Part shown: positions 8,044-15,382 of the stretch, piece by piece
Position numbering within the stretch: position 1 is the stretch's first letter
How the letters are laid out: every line of letters starts with the position of its first letter
From: Candidatus Zixiibacteriota bacterium
GTDB lineage: Bacteria > Zixibacteria > MSB-5A5 > GN15 > FEB-12
Length of the DNA stretch: 17,343 nucleotides
Assembly (NCBI GenBank): GCA_003641415.1
Contig: QNAG01000026.1
Coordinates: 1 to 17,343, forward strand
Direction: 5' to 3'
Position numbers and translations under genes: made by a program
Notes under the pieces: generated by a model
Seen by the model: the letters and a program-made list of their open reading frames with translations, nothing else
What the model was told of the DNA's origin: nothing
Databases searched by the model: none

Positions 8044-8090
8044 AGGTTGACGTCGGGGTGAAGTATAACCATTAGTTTAAGAGGAAGCGC

Positions 8091-8885
8091 ATGGCTACTC
8101 CACAAGTTAAAGAATTGCTTGAAGCAGGGGTCCATTTCGGTCACCAGACACGTCGTTGGAACCCCAAGATGAAGCCATTTATCTTCGCAGCAAGAAACGG
8201 TATTTACATTATTGATCTTCAAAAAACAGTAAATGCCCTCATTCAGGCCAGAGCCAAGATGAAAGAAGCCGTAGATCGCGGTAAGGCAATTTTGTTTATT
8301 GGTACAAAGAAACAAGCCAAGGTAGTTATTAAGGAAGAAGCTAGCCGTTGCGGTGGTTTTTATGTTATAGAGCGTTGGTTGGGAGGAATGCTCACCAATT
8401 TTGACACCATCAAAAACTCAGTTAAAAAACTAAAAGATATTGAGCGGATGCGTGTCGATGGTACACTTGAAAAATTTACCAAGAAAGAGCGCGCTCGGTT
8501 TGAGAGTGAAGCTACAAAATTACAGAAAGTACTCGGCGGTATTAAAGAAATGAACCATCTGCCCGGGTTGGTGGTGGTTGTTGATGCTCGCAAAGAGCGT
8601 ATTGCTGTGGCAGAAGCCAAACGTTTGAATATCCCGATCATTTGTATCATAGACACAAATGCTGATCCTGATCCGATTGATTTTCCCATTGCCGCTAACG
8701 ATGATGCTATAAAATCAATACGCATAATAATTCGGTCTCTTGTAGATGCAGCAGTGGAAGCGAGAAATGCGATGCCTTTAGGAAACAGTGATTCTGAGGA
8801 ACCAACGAATGTGACATCTCCTGAGCCTGAAACTGAAGATAAAAGGGCAGTTAATTCCCAGAGCAACAAGTTAGAAGAGAGGTAG
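8091..8885 (+). CDS. rpsB: 30S ribosomal protein S2
   Basis: A 264-residue uS2. The typical blocks are present: LLEAGVHFGHQTRRWNPKM (9-27), FIAARNGIYIIDLQKT-type start, FIGTKKQA, RWLGGMLTNF, LPGLVVVVDARKE, and IPIICIIDTNADPDPIDFPIAANDDA near the end of the core. After about residue 232 comes a Glu/Ser/Thr/Pro-rich tail, longer than in E. coli S2 (241 residues) and likely flexible. AGAGGA at 8080-8085 is a strong ribosome binding site five bases before the ATG. S2 joins late in small-subunit assembly at the mRNA exit side. Paired with tsf as in most bacteria. Confidence 0.97.
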   Translation: MATPQVKELLEAGVHFGHQTRRWNPKMKPFIFAARNGIYIIDLQKTVNALIQARAKMKEAVDRGKAILFIGTKKQAKVVIKEEASRCGGFYVIERWLGGMLTNFDTIKNSVKKLKDIERMRVDGTLEKFTKKERARFESEATKLQKVLGGIKEMNHLPGLVVVVDARKERIAVAEAKRLNIPIICIIDTNADPDPIDFPIAANDDAIKSIRIIIRSLVDAAVEARNAMPLGNSDSEEPTNVTSPEPETEDKRAVNSQSNKLEER

Positions 8886-8892
8886 AAGTTTA

Positions 8893-9486
8893 ATGGCTAT
8901 AAATGCAAATCAAGTCAAAGAATTGCGCGAGAAAACCGGAGCAGGTATGATGGATTGTAAGAAGGCTCTGGTCGAGGTTGACGGTGATTTCGAGAAGGCT
9001 ATTACCTATCTCAGGGAACAGGGAATCTCAAAAGCAGCCAAGAAAGAAGGTCGCGCTACTGCTGAAGGTATAATCGCTACCTATGTTCATACCGGTGACA
9101 AATTGGCTGTTATGGTTGAGATTAATTGTGAAACCGATTTTGTTGCCCGCACCGATGATTTCCGCAATTTCGCTCGTGACATCGCTATGCACATTGCAGC
9201 CTCTGCGCCTTTGTGTGTAGATCGAGAAGATCTTGACGCTGAGGTGATCGAAAAAGAGCGGGAGGTCTATCGCCAGCAGGCAATCAACGATGGCAAACCA
9301 GAGAAAATAATTGACAAGATAGCTGATGGACGGATAGAGAAGTACTACAGCGAAGTGGTTTTGATGGAACAACCATTTGTGAAAGATAGCGATAAGACGA
9401 TCGGTGATTTTGTCAAAGGAACAATAGGATCTTTGGGAGAGAACATTCGTATTGCACGGTTTACCCGCTACCGTCTTGGTGAATAG
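8893..9486 (+). CDS. tsf: Elongation factor Ts, short form
   Basis: EF-Ts is the nucleotide exchange factor that reloads EF-Tu with GTP. The N-terminal UBA-like domain (LREKTGAGMMDCKKAL, 11-26) and the TDFVAR motif (81-86) that contacts EF-Tu are intact. At 197 residues it is much shorter than the E. coli protein (283) and resembles the short forms with a single core subdomain found in Thermus and several other phyla. It ends cleanly after YRLGE, so it is not truncated. It starts 7 bases after rpsB, with GAGAGG just upstream overlapping the rpsB stop. Confidence 0.96.
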   Translation: MAINANQVKELREKTGAGMMDCKKALVEVDGDFEKAITYLREQGISKAAKKEGRATAEGIIATYVHTGDKLAVMVEINCETDFVARTDDFRNFARDIAMHIAASAPLCVDREDLDAEVIEKEREVYRQQAINDGKPEKIIDKIADGRIEKYYSEVVLMEQPFVKDSDKTIGDFVKGTIGSLGENIRIARFTRYRLGE

Positions 9487-9487
9487 C

Positions 9488-10222
9488 ATGGACTCTGAGG
9501 ACAACAGTCCGTCATACAAGCGCGTTCTCATTAAAATATCCGGTGAGGCGTTGATGGGGCCGAATGAATTCGGTATTCACACACCTACCGTGAAATACAT
9601 CTGCAATGAAATTAATGCCGTTAAGACACTCGGTATTGAGATGGGTATTGTTGTCGGGGGCGGGAATATTTTCCGGGGTCTCAACTCTGCCGGTCGCGGT
9701 ATGGACCGCGTTACCGCCGACAATATGGGTATGCTGGCGACAGTTATCAATTCGCTGGCTATTATGGATACACTGGAACAGCTAAGTGTCCCCACTCGTG
9801 TTATGTCTGCTGTAAAGCTGGAAAGTTTCGCCGAGCCGTATATTCGTCGTCGCGCTGTCAGACATATGGAAAAGGGACGGTTGGTTATCTTTGCCGCTGG
9901 AACTGGAAATCCGTACTTTAGCACAGATACTGCTGCAGCCCTGAGGGCTATGGAAATTGGTGCCGAAGTGCTTATTAAAGCTACAAATGTGGATGGTGTC
10001 TACTCAGCTGATCCGAAGATAAACGCAAACGCGAAATTTTATTCAAAACTTACCTATATGGAGGTCTTGACAAGGGAACTGAAAGTGATTGATTCAACCG
10101 CCATCTCACTGCTGAAGGAAAACAACATCCCCTTGCGGGTTGTATCTCTTAGTCAATCAGGGACACTAAGACGTGTTGTGCTCGGTGAAGATGTCGGGAC
10201 GTTGGTTTGTGCGACTTACTAA
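9488..10222 (+). CDS. pyrH: Uridylate kinase (UMP kinase)
   Basis: PyrH phosphorylates UMP to UDP and is feedback-controlled in bacteria. The 244-residue protein shows KISGEAL (16-22), VVGGGNIFRG (55-64), the MDRVTADNMGMLAT block (72-85), GTGNPYFSTDTAA (138-150) and KATNVDGVYSADP (164-176), all diagnostic of the amino-acid-kinase-fold UMP kinase. The ATG at 9488 leaves one base after the tsf stop. A longer in-frame reading from 9452 would overlap tsf and adds no conserved residues. The upstream Shine-Dalgarno is poor, consistent with coupled translation from tsf. Confidence 0.96.
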   Translation: MDSEDNSPSYKRVLIKISGEALMGPNEFGIHTPTVKYICNEINAVKTLGIEMGIVVGGGNIFRGLNSAGRGMDRVTADNMGMLATVINSLAIMDTLEQLSVPTRVMSAVKLESFAEPYIRRRAVRHMEKGRLVIFAAGTGNPYFSTDTAAALRAMEIGAEVLIKATNVDGVYSADPKINANAKFYSKLTYMEVLTRELKVIDSTAISLLKENNIPLRVVSLSQSGTLRRVVLGEDVGTLVCATY

Positions 10223-10252
10223 ATGGGATATGAATGGTATGGGAGGAATGTC

Positions 10253-10810
10253 ATGTTGGACAAATTGTACAAAGAAACTCGCGAGCGTATGAAAAAAACT
10301 CTGGAATCGGTAACCAGGGAGTTTGGCACGGTTCGTACTGGCAAAGCTACTCCACAGCTATTAGATAAGGTAGTGGTGCAGGCGTATGGAACGCAGATGC
10401 CGCTTAACCAAGTGGGAACAATCAGTACGCCGGAGCCTCGTCTGATCGTGGTGCAAGTGTTTGATAAATCGACGGTTGGAGAAGTTGTCAAAAGCATTCA
10501 AGCGGCTGACCTGGGTCTAAATCCTCAGCCGGATGGGCAGATCATACGTATCCCTATTCCGGCATTGAATGAAGAACGACGTCTATCTCTGGTTAAGCAG
10601 TGTAAGAACATCGCCGAGGATAGTCGTGTTGCACTGCGAAACATTCGCCGTGATGCCAACGACGAAGCCAAAAAGCTCGAGAAAGACAAAAATATCTCTG
10701 AGGATCAGCAACACGATGCTTTAGATGAGATCCAGAAGTTTACCGACGAACATATTAAAGAGATTGATGAACTCCTGGCACAGAAAGAAAAAGAGATTAT
10801 GGAGATTTAG
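10253..10810 (+). CDS. frr: Ribosome recycling factor
   Basis: From the ATG at 10253 the protein is 185 residues, exactly the family norm, with GGGAGGA (10241-10247) five bases before it. An earlier in-frame ATG at 10223 would add ten non-conserved residues and lacks such a site. Conserved features are the N-terminal helix, FGTVRTGKATP (24-34), the small domain with ISTPEPR and IPIPALNEERR, then the long C-terminal helices. RRF with EF-G splits post-termination ribosomes. Last gene of the rplM-frr operon. Confidence 0.96.
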   Translation: MLDKLYKETRERMKKTLESVTREFGTVRTGKATPQLLDKVVVQAYGTQMPLNQVGTISTPEPRLIVVQVFDKSTVGEVVKSIQAADLGLNPQPDGQIIRIPIPALNEERRLSLVKQCKNIAEDSRVALRNIRRDANDEAKKLEKDKNISEDQQHDALDEIQKFTDEHIKEIDELLAQKEKEIMEI

Positions 10811-10839
10811 CTCCGGTTTGGAGTCTCAAATTATGAAGA

Positions 10840-10856
10840 GCCCCCCTTATTGGGGC
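10840..10856. terminator. Possible bidirectional terminator between frr and the CBS gene
   Basis: GCCCC (10840-10844) can pair with GGGGC (10852-10856) around a 7-base loop in the 71-base gap between two convergent genes. The following bases are only moderately T-rich on either strand, so efficiency is doubtful. A smaller 4-bp stem (CTCC/GGAG, 10811-10823) lies just after the frr stop. Confidence 0.35.
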
Positions 10857-10881
10857 GAATTTCTTGTTCCTTGTGTTTGCT

Positions 10882-11319
10882 CTACCCGGGGTATGAACCA
10901 TCTATATATTGTTTCAGGTAACGGTTCTCAATCTCCATTGAAATTATAGAAGCTTTGACAATATCACCTACTGATATCAGGCCTGCTAGTTTACCATTAT
11001 CCATAATAGGAATATGGCGAATCCGGTTATTCGTCATGACACCAGAGATGTAGTCAAGGTTGTCATCGAGAACGCCCACAATTAACTCCGTTGTCATCAA
11101 ATCAGATACATTCGCCTTTGCGAATCCCTCATGATCGCGGTAAGCGGCCATAAATATATCTTTGTCGCTAATTATACCAATGAGTTTAACATCTTCCTCC
11201 ACGATCGGCAAACAACTAATCTTGTTCTCAATCAACATTTTCATCGCTTCGCCTACCTTAACATCGGGAGCGATAGAAATGATGTTTCGCTTGTTTTTAA
11301 GAATGTCACTTACTTTCAC
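10882..11319 (-). CDS. Twin CBS-domain protein
   Basis: At 145 residues the protein is little more than two CBS motifs (about 7-64 and 71-135). Each has the repeating pattern of a beta strand, an A-x-x-x-M helix, then LPI/IPI and L-x-G-[IL]-I-S-x-x-D-I. Such stand-alone pairs bind adenosine nucleotides (AMP, ATP) or SAM and signal energy state. The partner is not evident from this sequence. It starts with GTG (complement of 11317-11319) backed by a strong GGAGAG about six bases upstream on that strand. It is transcribed leftward, against the flanking operons, and diverges from the secreted-protein gene. The specific ligand cannot be read from sequence. Confidence 0.9.
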   Translation of the reverse strand: MKVSDILKNKRNIISIAPDVKVGEAMKMLIENKISCLPIVEEDVKLIGIISDKDIFMAAYRDHEGFAKANVSDLMTTELIVGVLDDNLDYISGVMTNNRIRHIPIMDNGKLAGLISVGDIVKASIISMEIENRYLKQYIDGSYPG

Positions 11320-11422
11320 GATACTCTCTCCGTATCTTTGAGCTATTTATAGTGTCTTTTTAACTGTTTAGAACACTTTATTATAAACCCGCAATTATTA
11401 CCGTTTAGCAATCATAAGGTTG

Positions 11423-11451
11423 TTGTTTCCCTTGTTCCAAATTGCTATAAT
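11423..11451 (+). promoter_or_regulatory. Sigma-70-type promoter abutting the secreted-protein gene
   Basis: TTGTTT (11423-11428) and a perfect TATAAT (11446-11451) are 17 bases apart. The predicted start site, near 11458, is only about two bases before the ATG at 11460, so the transcript would be leaderless or nearly so. The rest of the 140-base divergent gap is A/T-rich. A TATAAT also exists on the minus strand (complement of 11380-11385), but without a good -35. Confidence 0.6.
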
Positions 11452-11459
11452 ATTTTACA

Positions 11460-12131
11460 ATGTACAACAAGAAACATTACTGGAAGGTTATTATTGTTGG
11501 TTTTTTCCTTTTTGGTAGCGTGACTTGTCTAAATGCTCAGGGTCAGCAAAGTGACCCGGTTGTTGATTTCTATCGTGAACGAGCTCAATCCGCCTACCGG
11601 ACCTTGAATCCATTTTACAATGGAGCAACTATCTCTTTCCTTGCAAAATCATATTTAACTAAACTTGCTCGAGGTGGCAGAGAAATTCTCTCTGATTCAT
11701 CAATCGTATGGTATTTTTATTCTTATGGAAATCTTGACTCACAACAGGTAGTTATAGCCACATCCTCTGAACTGGAGAAAATTGACTTTTCCTATCCCAA
11801 TTTGTTTGAGAACGATTATGATTTTACATTTTTTCCAAATGATGTAGGAGGCGAAGCTCTTGCTATTGGTATTGATAGTGATACCGCGCAGAACTTAAAA
11901 CCAACAGGCATTGCAGTGATCAACCGAAACCAATGCTATCTTCTTCGGCAATACCTTTATTATCGGGATGATGATAAATATAAACGTTATTCGAAATATA
12001 GTAGTTTTAGCTATTGCGATGGTGTAGTATTTCCGGATACTGTGAGAGTTACCTATATCACGGTGGGGATTTTTTCAGCCGAGCACTTCCGTCGGGAGAC
12101 ATTTGTCGATAGTCTGATAGTTGCAAGGTAG
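11460..12131 (+). CDS. Secreted protein of unknown function
   Basis: The 223-residue protein begins with a clear signal peptide: basic n-region (KKHYWK), hydrophobic core (VIIVGFFLFG) and likely cleavage after LNA (residue 26). The nearby Cys23 does not sit in a good lipobox, so processing by signal peptidase I is more likely than lipidation. The mature part is rich in Tyr, Phe and Asp, with alternating strands and no membrane segment. Blocks such as WYFYSYGN and the run RYSKYSSFSYCD suggest a beta-rich periplasmic or surface protein. I recognise no family, although the overall pattern weakly recalls LolA-like lipid-carrier beta folds. It appears monocistronic, with a divergent CBS gene upstream and a 191-base gap before uppS. 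Confidence 0.75.
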   Translation: MYNKKHYWKVIIVGFFLFGSVTCLNAQGQQSDPVVDFYRERAQSAYRTLNPFYNGATISFLAKSYLTKLARGGREILSDSSIVWYFYSYGNLDSQQVVIATSSELEKIDFSYPNLFENDYDFTFFPNDVGGEALAIGIDSDTAQNLKPTGIAVINRNQCYLLRQYLYYRDDDKYKRYSKYSSFSYCDGVVFPDTVRVTYITVGIFSAEHFRRETFVDSLIVAR

Positions 12132-12189
12132 ATATACTAACCGGAGTGGGCCTCTATTTGTTGGAGTAAAACGTTGCTGACATACTCGC

Positions 12190-12218
12190 TTGGCTGAAAC
12201 TTTTTGATTATCTATAAT
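12190..12218 (+). promoter_or_regulatory. Candidate promoter of the uppS operon
   Basis: TTGGCT (12190-12195) and a perfect TATAAT (12213-12218) are separated by 17 bases, placing transcription start near 12225 and giving a leader of about 98 bases. The -35 matches the consensus mainly at TTG. An inverted repeat TTGGTTG/CAACCAA (12225-12231 and 12246-12252, 14-base loop) lies at the start of this leader. It has no T run and is not a terminator. Confidence 0.5.
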
Positions 12219-12322
12219 TCATGATTGGTTGCGTTGAATTGGAATCAACCAAAAGAACGGATTACCTGTAAATGGTCAAAAGAACTTGCGGCTGACTCCG
12301 TTAGGAACTAATTTCGTTAAAT

Positions 12323-13087
12323 ATGAATTTGAAAGCTGATAAATTAAAAGAAGAGATACTCTCTCGTCCTGAGCGGATTCCTGCCCATGTGGCGATTATA
12401 ATGGATGGCAACGGTCGTTGGGCTTCCAAACGTCACAAACCACGTATTTGTGGTCATGAGGAAGGAGTGAGGGCAGTACGAAAGGTTGTAAGGGCTGCTG
12501 CTGAACTGGGCATCAAATATCTTACATTGTATACTTTTTCGTCTGAAAATTGGAAACGTCCTCAATCTGAAGTGGCAGCGTTAATGTCGCTTCTATCGCG
12601 GACTACTCGCAAGGAGCTTAACGAACTTATTAAAAAAGATGTCAAGCTGATGATGGTGGGCAGGCTCAGCGGGCTTTCAGCGAGTAGACGAAAAGTGTTG
12701 ACTGAAGCTGTTCGCAAGACCCGCAACAATAAGGGGTTGGTTCTAATTCTTGCTCTTAACTATGGAGGGCGCACTGAGATACTCGATGCCGTCAAGGCTA
12801 TTGCCAGCTCAGTGCGAGCGGGTATTGTGGATATCCCCGACATTAATGAGGAGCTTTTTTCAAATTTTCTGTATACCTCTGCTTTTCCTGATCCCGATCT
12901 ACTCATTCGTACGTCAGGGGAAATGCGCATTTCCAACTTCCTACTGTGGCAAACAAGCTACACGGAAATGTATGTGGTTGATACTCTTTGGCCGGACTAT
13001 AATAGGGAGGAACTATTTACAGCTATTCGTAGTTACCAACAACGAGAACGTCGTTTTGGAAAGATAGGCCGGAAGCCGGTACAATGA
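12323..13087 (+). CDS. uppS: Isoprenyl transferase (undecaprenyl diphosphate synthase)
   Basis: The enzyme condenses isopentenyl diphosphate units in cis onto farnesyl diphosphate to make the C55 carrier lipid for peptidoglycan and other envelope polymers. At 254 residues it has the family length and motifs: MDGNGRWA (27-34, catalytic Asp28), GH (44-45), SSENWKRP (73-80), LNYGGR (145-150), and RTSGE-x-R-x-SNFLLWQ (196-210). It heads the second operon, and its stop overlaps the cdsA start by four bases (ATGA). The ribosome binding site is weak: AGGA lies about 16 bases from the ATG. Product chain length cannot be fixed from sequence. Confidence 0.95.
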   Translation: MNLKADKLKEEILSRPERIPAHVAIIMDGNGRWASKRHKPRICGHEEGVRAVRKVVRAAAELGIKYLTLYTFSSENWKRPQSEVAALMSLLSRTTRKELNELIKKDVKLMMVGRLSGLSASRRKVLTEAVRKTRNNKGLVLILALNYGGRTEILDAVKAIASSVRAGIVDIPDINEELFSNFLYTSAFPDPDLLIRTSGEMRISNFLLWQTSYTEMYVVDTLWPDYNREELFTAIRSYQQRERRFGKIGRKPVQ

Positions 13088-13944
13088 ATGGCAATTTAAT
13101 CGCCAGAATCGCGGTAGCGGTGGTCGCTATTCCATCAATTCTCTGGATCAGCTATCAGAGTGGGTGGTGGTTGTTTGGCATGCTGCTGTTATTTGCTTTA
13201 GTGGGCACAGCAGAATTTCTTGTCAGGGAAAAGTATCGAGTATCGCGGCCGGCCTTTTGGATAGTACTATTATTTATTGTGTTATTGTTCTCTGTTTTGT
13301 CCGGTTTGTGTCCTCCGGCCATATCCAATCTTTGTGTTGTTCTGGGGGGGGCCGTTGCAGATTGCGCCTTGGTTCTGCTGGTAGGTTTCTTTCTTTTTTC
13401 AGCAGTGCTCTTTGCTATTGGGAAAAGTAGTCCGTCTGAGCTTTTTACCTGTCACTCGAGACTTTTTTGGGGTGTGACTTACCTCGGTCTGACATATCCG
13501 GTTGTTTTCCTTGTAGGCAGTGGTGTGAACGATTATCACGGTGGGGACTCGTTGTTGTTTCTGTTTGGACTTCTGTGGGTAGGCGACACAGCAGCTATGG
13601 GATTTGGCTCTTGGTTGGGAAAGCACAAACTGGCTCCGACAGTATCGCCGAAAAAGACAGTCGAGGGATTGGTCGGGGGTATCATCGGTGCTCTGGCAAT
13701 CGGTGTACTGATGTACTTTTGGAAGTTCAACTATTTCGGGCTATGGCATACTCTTGCTCTGGCTGCCGGATGTTCTGTTTTCGGTCAGCTTGGTGATCTG
13801 GTGGAGTCGATGTGGAAGCGATCTCTGGGAATCAAGGATTCGTCTGCAATTATTCCCGGTCACGGAGGTATCCTGGACCGGTTTGATTCTCTGCTTTTTG
13901 CTGCCCCATTTATGTATGCTTACCTTAAATTGGTTGCACCATGA
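13084..13944 (+). CDS. cdsA: Phosphatidate cytidylyltransferase (CDP-diglyceride synthase)
   Basis: CdsA makes CDP-diacylglycerol from phosphatidic acid and CTP in the inner membrane. The 286-residue protein has about eight hydrophobic segments, the SPKKTVEG motif (188-195) and a signature beginning SMWKRSLGIKD (242-252) and continuing IPGHGGILDRFDSL (257-270), which nearly fits the family pattern; the Trp after Met is unusual. The four-base ATGA overlaps with uppS and with the following prenyltransferase indicate tight translational coupling. The archaeal homologue CarS uses unsaturated archaetidic acid instead, so a different lipid substrate is conceivable but not indicated by these motifs. 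Confidence 0.93.
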   Translation: MNGNLIARIAVAVVAIPSILWISYQSGWWLFGMLLLFALVGTAEFLVREKYRVSRPAFWIVLLFIVLLFSVLSGLCPPAISNLCVVLGGAVADCALVLLVGFFLFSAVLFAIGKSSPSELFTCHSRLFWGVTYLGLTYPVVFLVGSGVNDYHGGDSLLFLFGLLWVGDTAAMGFGSWLGKHKLAPTVSPKKTVEGLVGGIIGALAIGVLMYFWKFNYFGLWHTLALAAGCSVFGQLGDLVESMWKRSLGIKDSSAIIPGHGGILDRFDSLLFAAPFMYAYLKLVAP

Positions 13945-14849
13945 GAGAATGGGATTTTTTCTTCGCCGCACGTCCCCTTCTGCATTTGCCAATCTGGTCT
14001 ATCTTTCTCGTTTCGCATCACTATCTAAATCCCGAGGTTGATGGCGTCTCGTGGTTGAATCTGCTCCTGATAGTGTGTCTTAGTTTTCTCGCTGCGAGTG
14101 CGTACTACCTGAATCAGGTACATGATGTTCAATCTGATGCTGTTAACAGAAAACTTGGTTTTATACATGAGGGGTTGATTTCCAGACAGGTTATGATAAC
14201 CGGTTGGATTATGACTTCAATTATTCCACTGGGGCTTGCCTTTTTGTTTCCGCAGATGGTACTGGTGATATTTGTTCAGTTGGCGCTGTTGGGATATTTA
14301 TATTCGGCAGCCCCTTTTGGGTGGAAAAACCGTCCGCTTTTAGGGTTATTGTCAAACGCTTATCCGTTTGGTTTTTTAGTCTCTATTACGAGTTTTCCTG
14401 ATCCAACGATTGATAATATATGGCAGCAGGCTCTGGGACTGCCGATGTATTTCTTCCTTGCTGTGGCTGCGATCTATATCCTTACTACAATCCCTGATAA
14501 GGAAGGAGATGCAGCGGTTGGCAAGCATACTCTGGCTGTGGTTTGGCCACTTTCGATAGTAAAATCGATAGCCGTGATTGCGCTCCTTCTTGCGGCATTG
14601 GTTGCGACTGAAGAAGGATTTATACCTCTTATGTATCTGGCGTTGGTTTCGGTAGTACCGATTTTCATATCTTTAGTGAAGGGTCACAGAGCCCTTGACC
14701 TGTTTGCAGCCAAGTTTCCCATTCTGCTGTTGACCATACTGGCCGGATATTTCTACTGGGAGTATATTATTTTTGTAGTTGTTCTCATATTTGGAACCAG
14801 GCTATATTATCATCGAAGATTTGACATCACATATCCCGGGTTGTTCTGA
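13941..14849 (+). CDS. UbiA-superfamily membrane prenyltransferase, substrate unknown
   Basis: A 302-residue protein with about nine transmembrane segments. It has both Asp-rich motifs of the UbiA superfamily: N58-x3-D62-x3-D66 (NQVHDVQSD) between TM2 and TM3, and D186-x3-D190 (DKEGDAAVG) after TM6. It also has the conserved YSAAPFGWKNRP loop. In the first motif the usual second Asp is Gln59. The family transfers a polyprenyl chain from its diphosphate, with Mg2+, to an aromatic or glycerol-lipid acceptor: 4-hydroxybenzoate, dihydroxynaphthoate, chlorophyllide, homogentisate, or geranylgeranylglyceryl phosphate. Nothing adjacent points to quinone synthesis. The neighbours are the polyprenyl diphosphate synthase uppS and cdsA, coupled by a 4-base overlap, so a lipid or carrier acceptor is plausible but unproven. 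Confidence 0.85.
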   Translation: MREWDFFFAARPLLHLPIWSIFLVSHHYLNPEVDGVSWLNLLLIVCLSFLAASAYYLNQVHDVQSDAVNRKLGFIHEGLISRQVMITGWIMTSIIPLGLAFLFPQMVLVIFVQLALLGYLYSAAPFGWKNRPLLGLLSNAYPFGFLVSITSFPDPTIDNIWQQALGLPMYFFLAVAAIYILTTIPDKEGDAAVGKHTLAVVWPLSIVKSIAVIALLLAALVATEEGFIPLMYLALVSVVPIFISLVKGHRALDLFAAKFPILLLTILAGYFYWEYIIFVVVLIFGTRLYYHRRFDITYPGLF

Positions 14850-15352
14850 TGAAAATAGTAGCTGGATTTATCGGTGTTATAATATTGGTTTCCGTTGCTT
14901 GTGCCCCTTACCCGCGATATCGTACCGGGGGAGCAGAGTTGCCGTCTGTAGTTGTACCTCATGGGGTTAAATGGGTAACCTCTGAATATATAAAGCTTGG
15001 CCTGATCTTTGAAAAGTATCTCGGAAGGCCATATTTTGGCAAGTCGGTTTATGAGAAGGGAATTGATTGTTCGTTGTTTACTCAGGAGGTGTATCGCAGG
15101 TACAACAACACAATACTTCCACGGAAAGCCAAAGATCAAATGAAGAACGGGACCGAAATTCCGCGCAAAATGCTTCAGTATGGAGACTTGGTCTTTTTTC
15201 GCACTGAGCACAACCGAGTCTCCCATGTGGGAATCTGTGTTGGGCATGATCAATTCATTCATGCCTCTTCATCAAAGGGCGTAATTATTAGCAGTCTTCT
15301 CGACAAGTACTGGAGTCAGCGCTACGCTGGCGCTAGGCGCATTGTCAAATGA
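14849..15352 (+). CDS. NlpC/P60 family lipoprotein, putative peptidoglycan endopeptidase
   Basis: The 167-residue protein starts with a short signal peptide and a VSVAC lipobox (Cys18), so it is probably a lipid-anchored envelope protein. The NlpC/P60 Cys-His-His triad is visible: Cys74 in GIDCSLFTQ, His126 in SHVGICVG, and His138 in FIHASSSKGV. The YGDLVFF strand precedes the first His, as in the family. These enzymes usually cut the gamma-D-glutamyl-diaminopimelate bond in peptide stems. It overlaps the upstream UbiA gene by one base (TGATG) and precedes uvrC by 30 bases. There are no LysM or SH3 modules; the region 19-50 is a short linker. Substrate assignment is by family only. Confidence 0.9.
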   Translation: MKIVAGFIGVIILVSVACAPYPRYRTGGAELPSVVVPHGVKWVTSEYIKLGLIFEKYLGRPYFGKSVYEKGIDCSLFTQEVYRRYNNTILPRKAKDQMKNGTEIPRKMLQYGDLVFFRTEHNRVSHVGICVGHDQFIHASSSKGVIISSLLDKYWSQRYAGARRIVK

Positions 15353-15382
15353 TTCAAAATATTCACTTCTGGTAGTTGTATC

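Noticed and set aside
8047..8069. TTGACG...TATAAC as a promoter for rpsB
   Set aside because: The spacing is only 11 bases, too short for a sigma-70 promoter.
8360..8869. 169-codon antisense reading frame across rpsB
   Set aside because: It mirrors the codon pattern of rpsB, has no ribosome binding site and resembles no protein family.
9452..9487. Upstream in-frame start for pyrH
   Set aside because: It would overlap the end of tsf and adds residues not found in the family; the ATG at 9488 fits better.
9028..9531. 167-codon antisense reading frame across tsf
   Set aside because: It is a shadow of the well-supported tsf and the start of pyrH.
10223..10252. Upstream ATG for frr
   Set aside because: It adds ten atypical residues; the ATG at 10253 has a strong Shine-Dalgarno and gives exactly 185 residues.
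14810..15262. 150-codon antisense reading frame across the NlpC/P60 lipoprotein
   Set aside because: It runs opposite a gene with intact catalytic residues and lipobox and has no recognisable domain.
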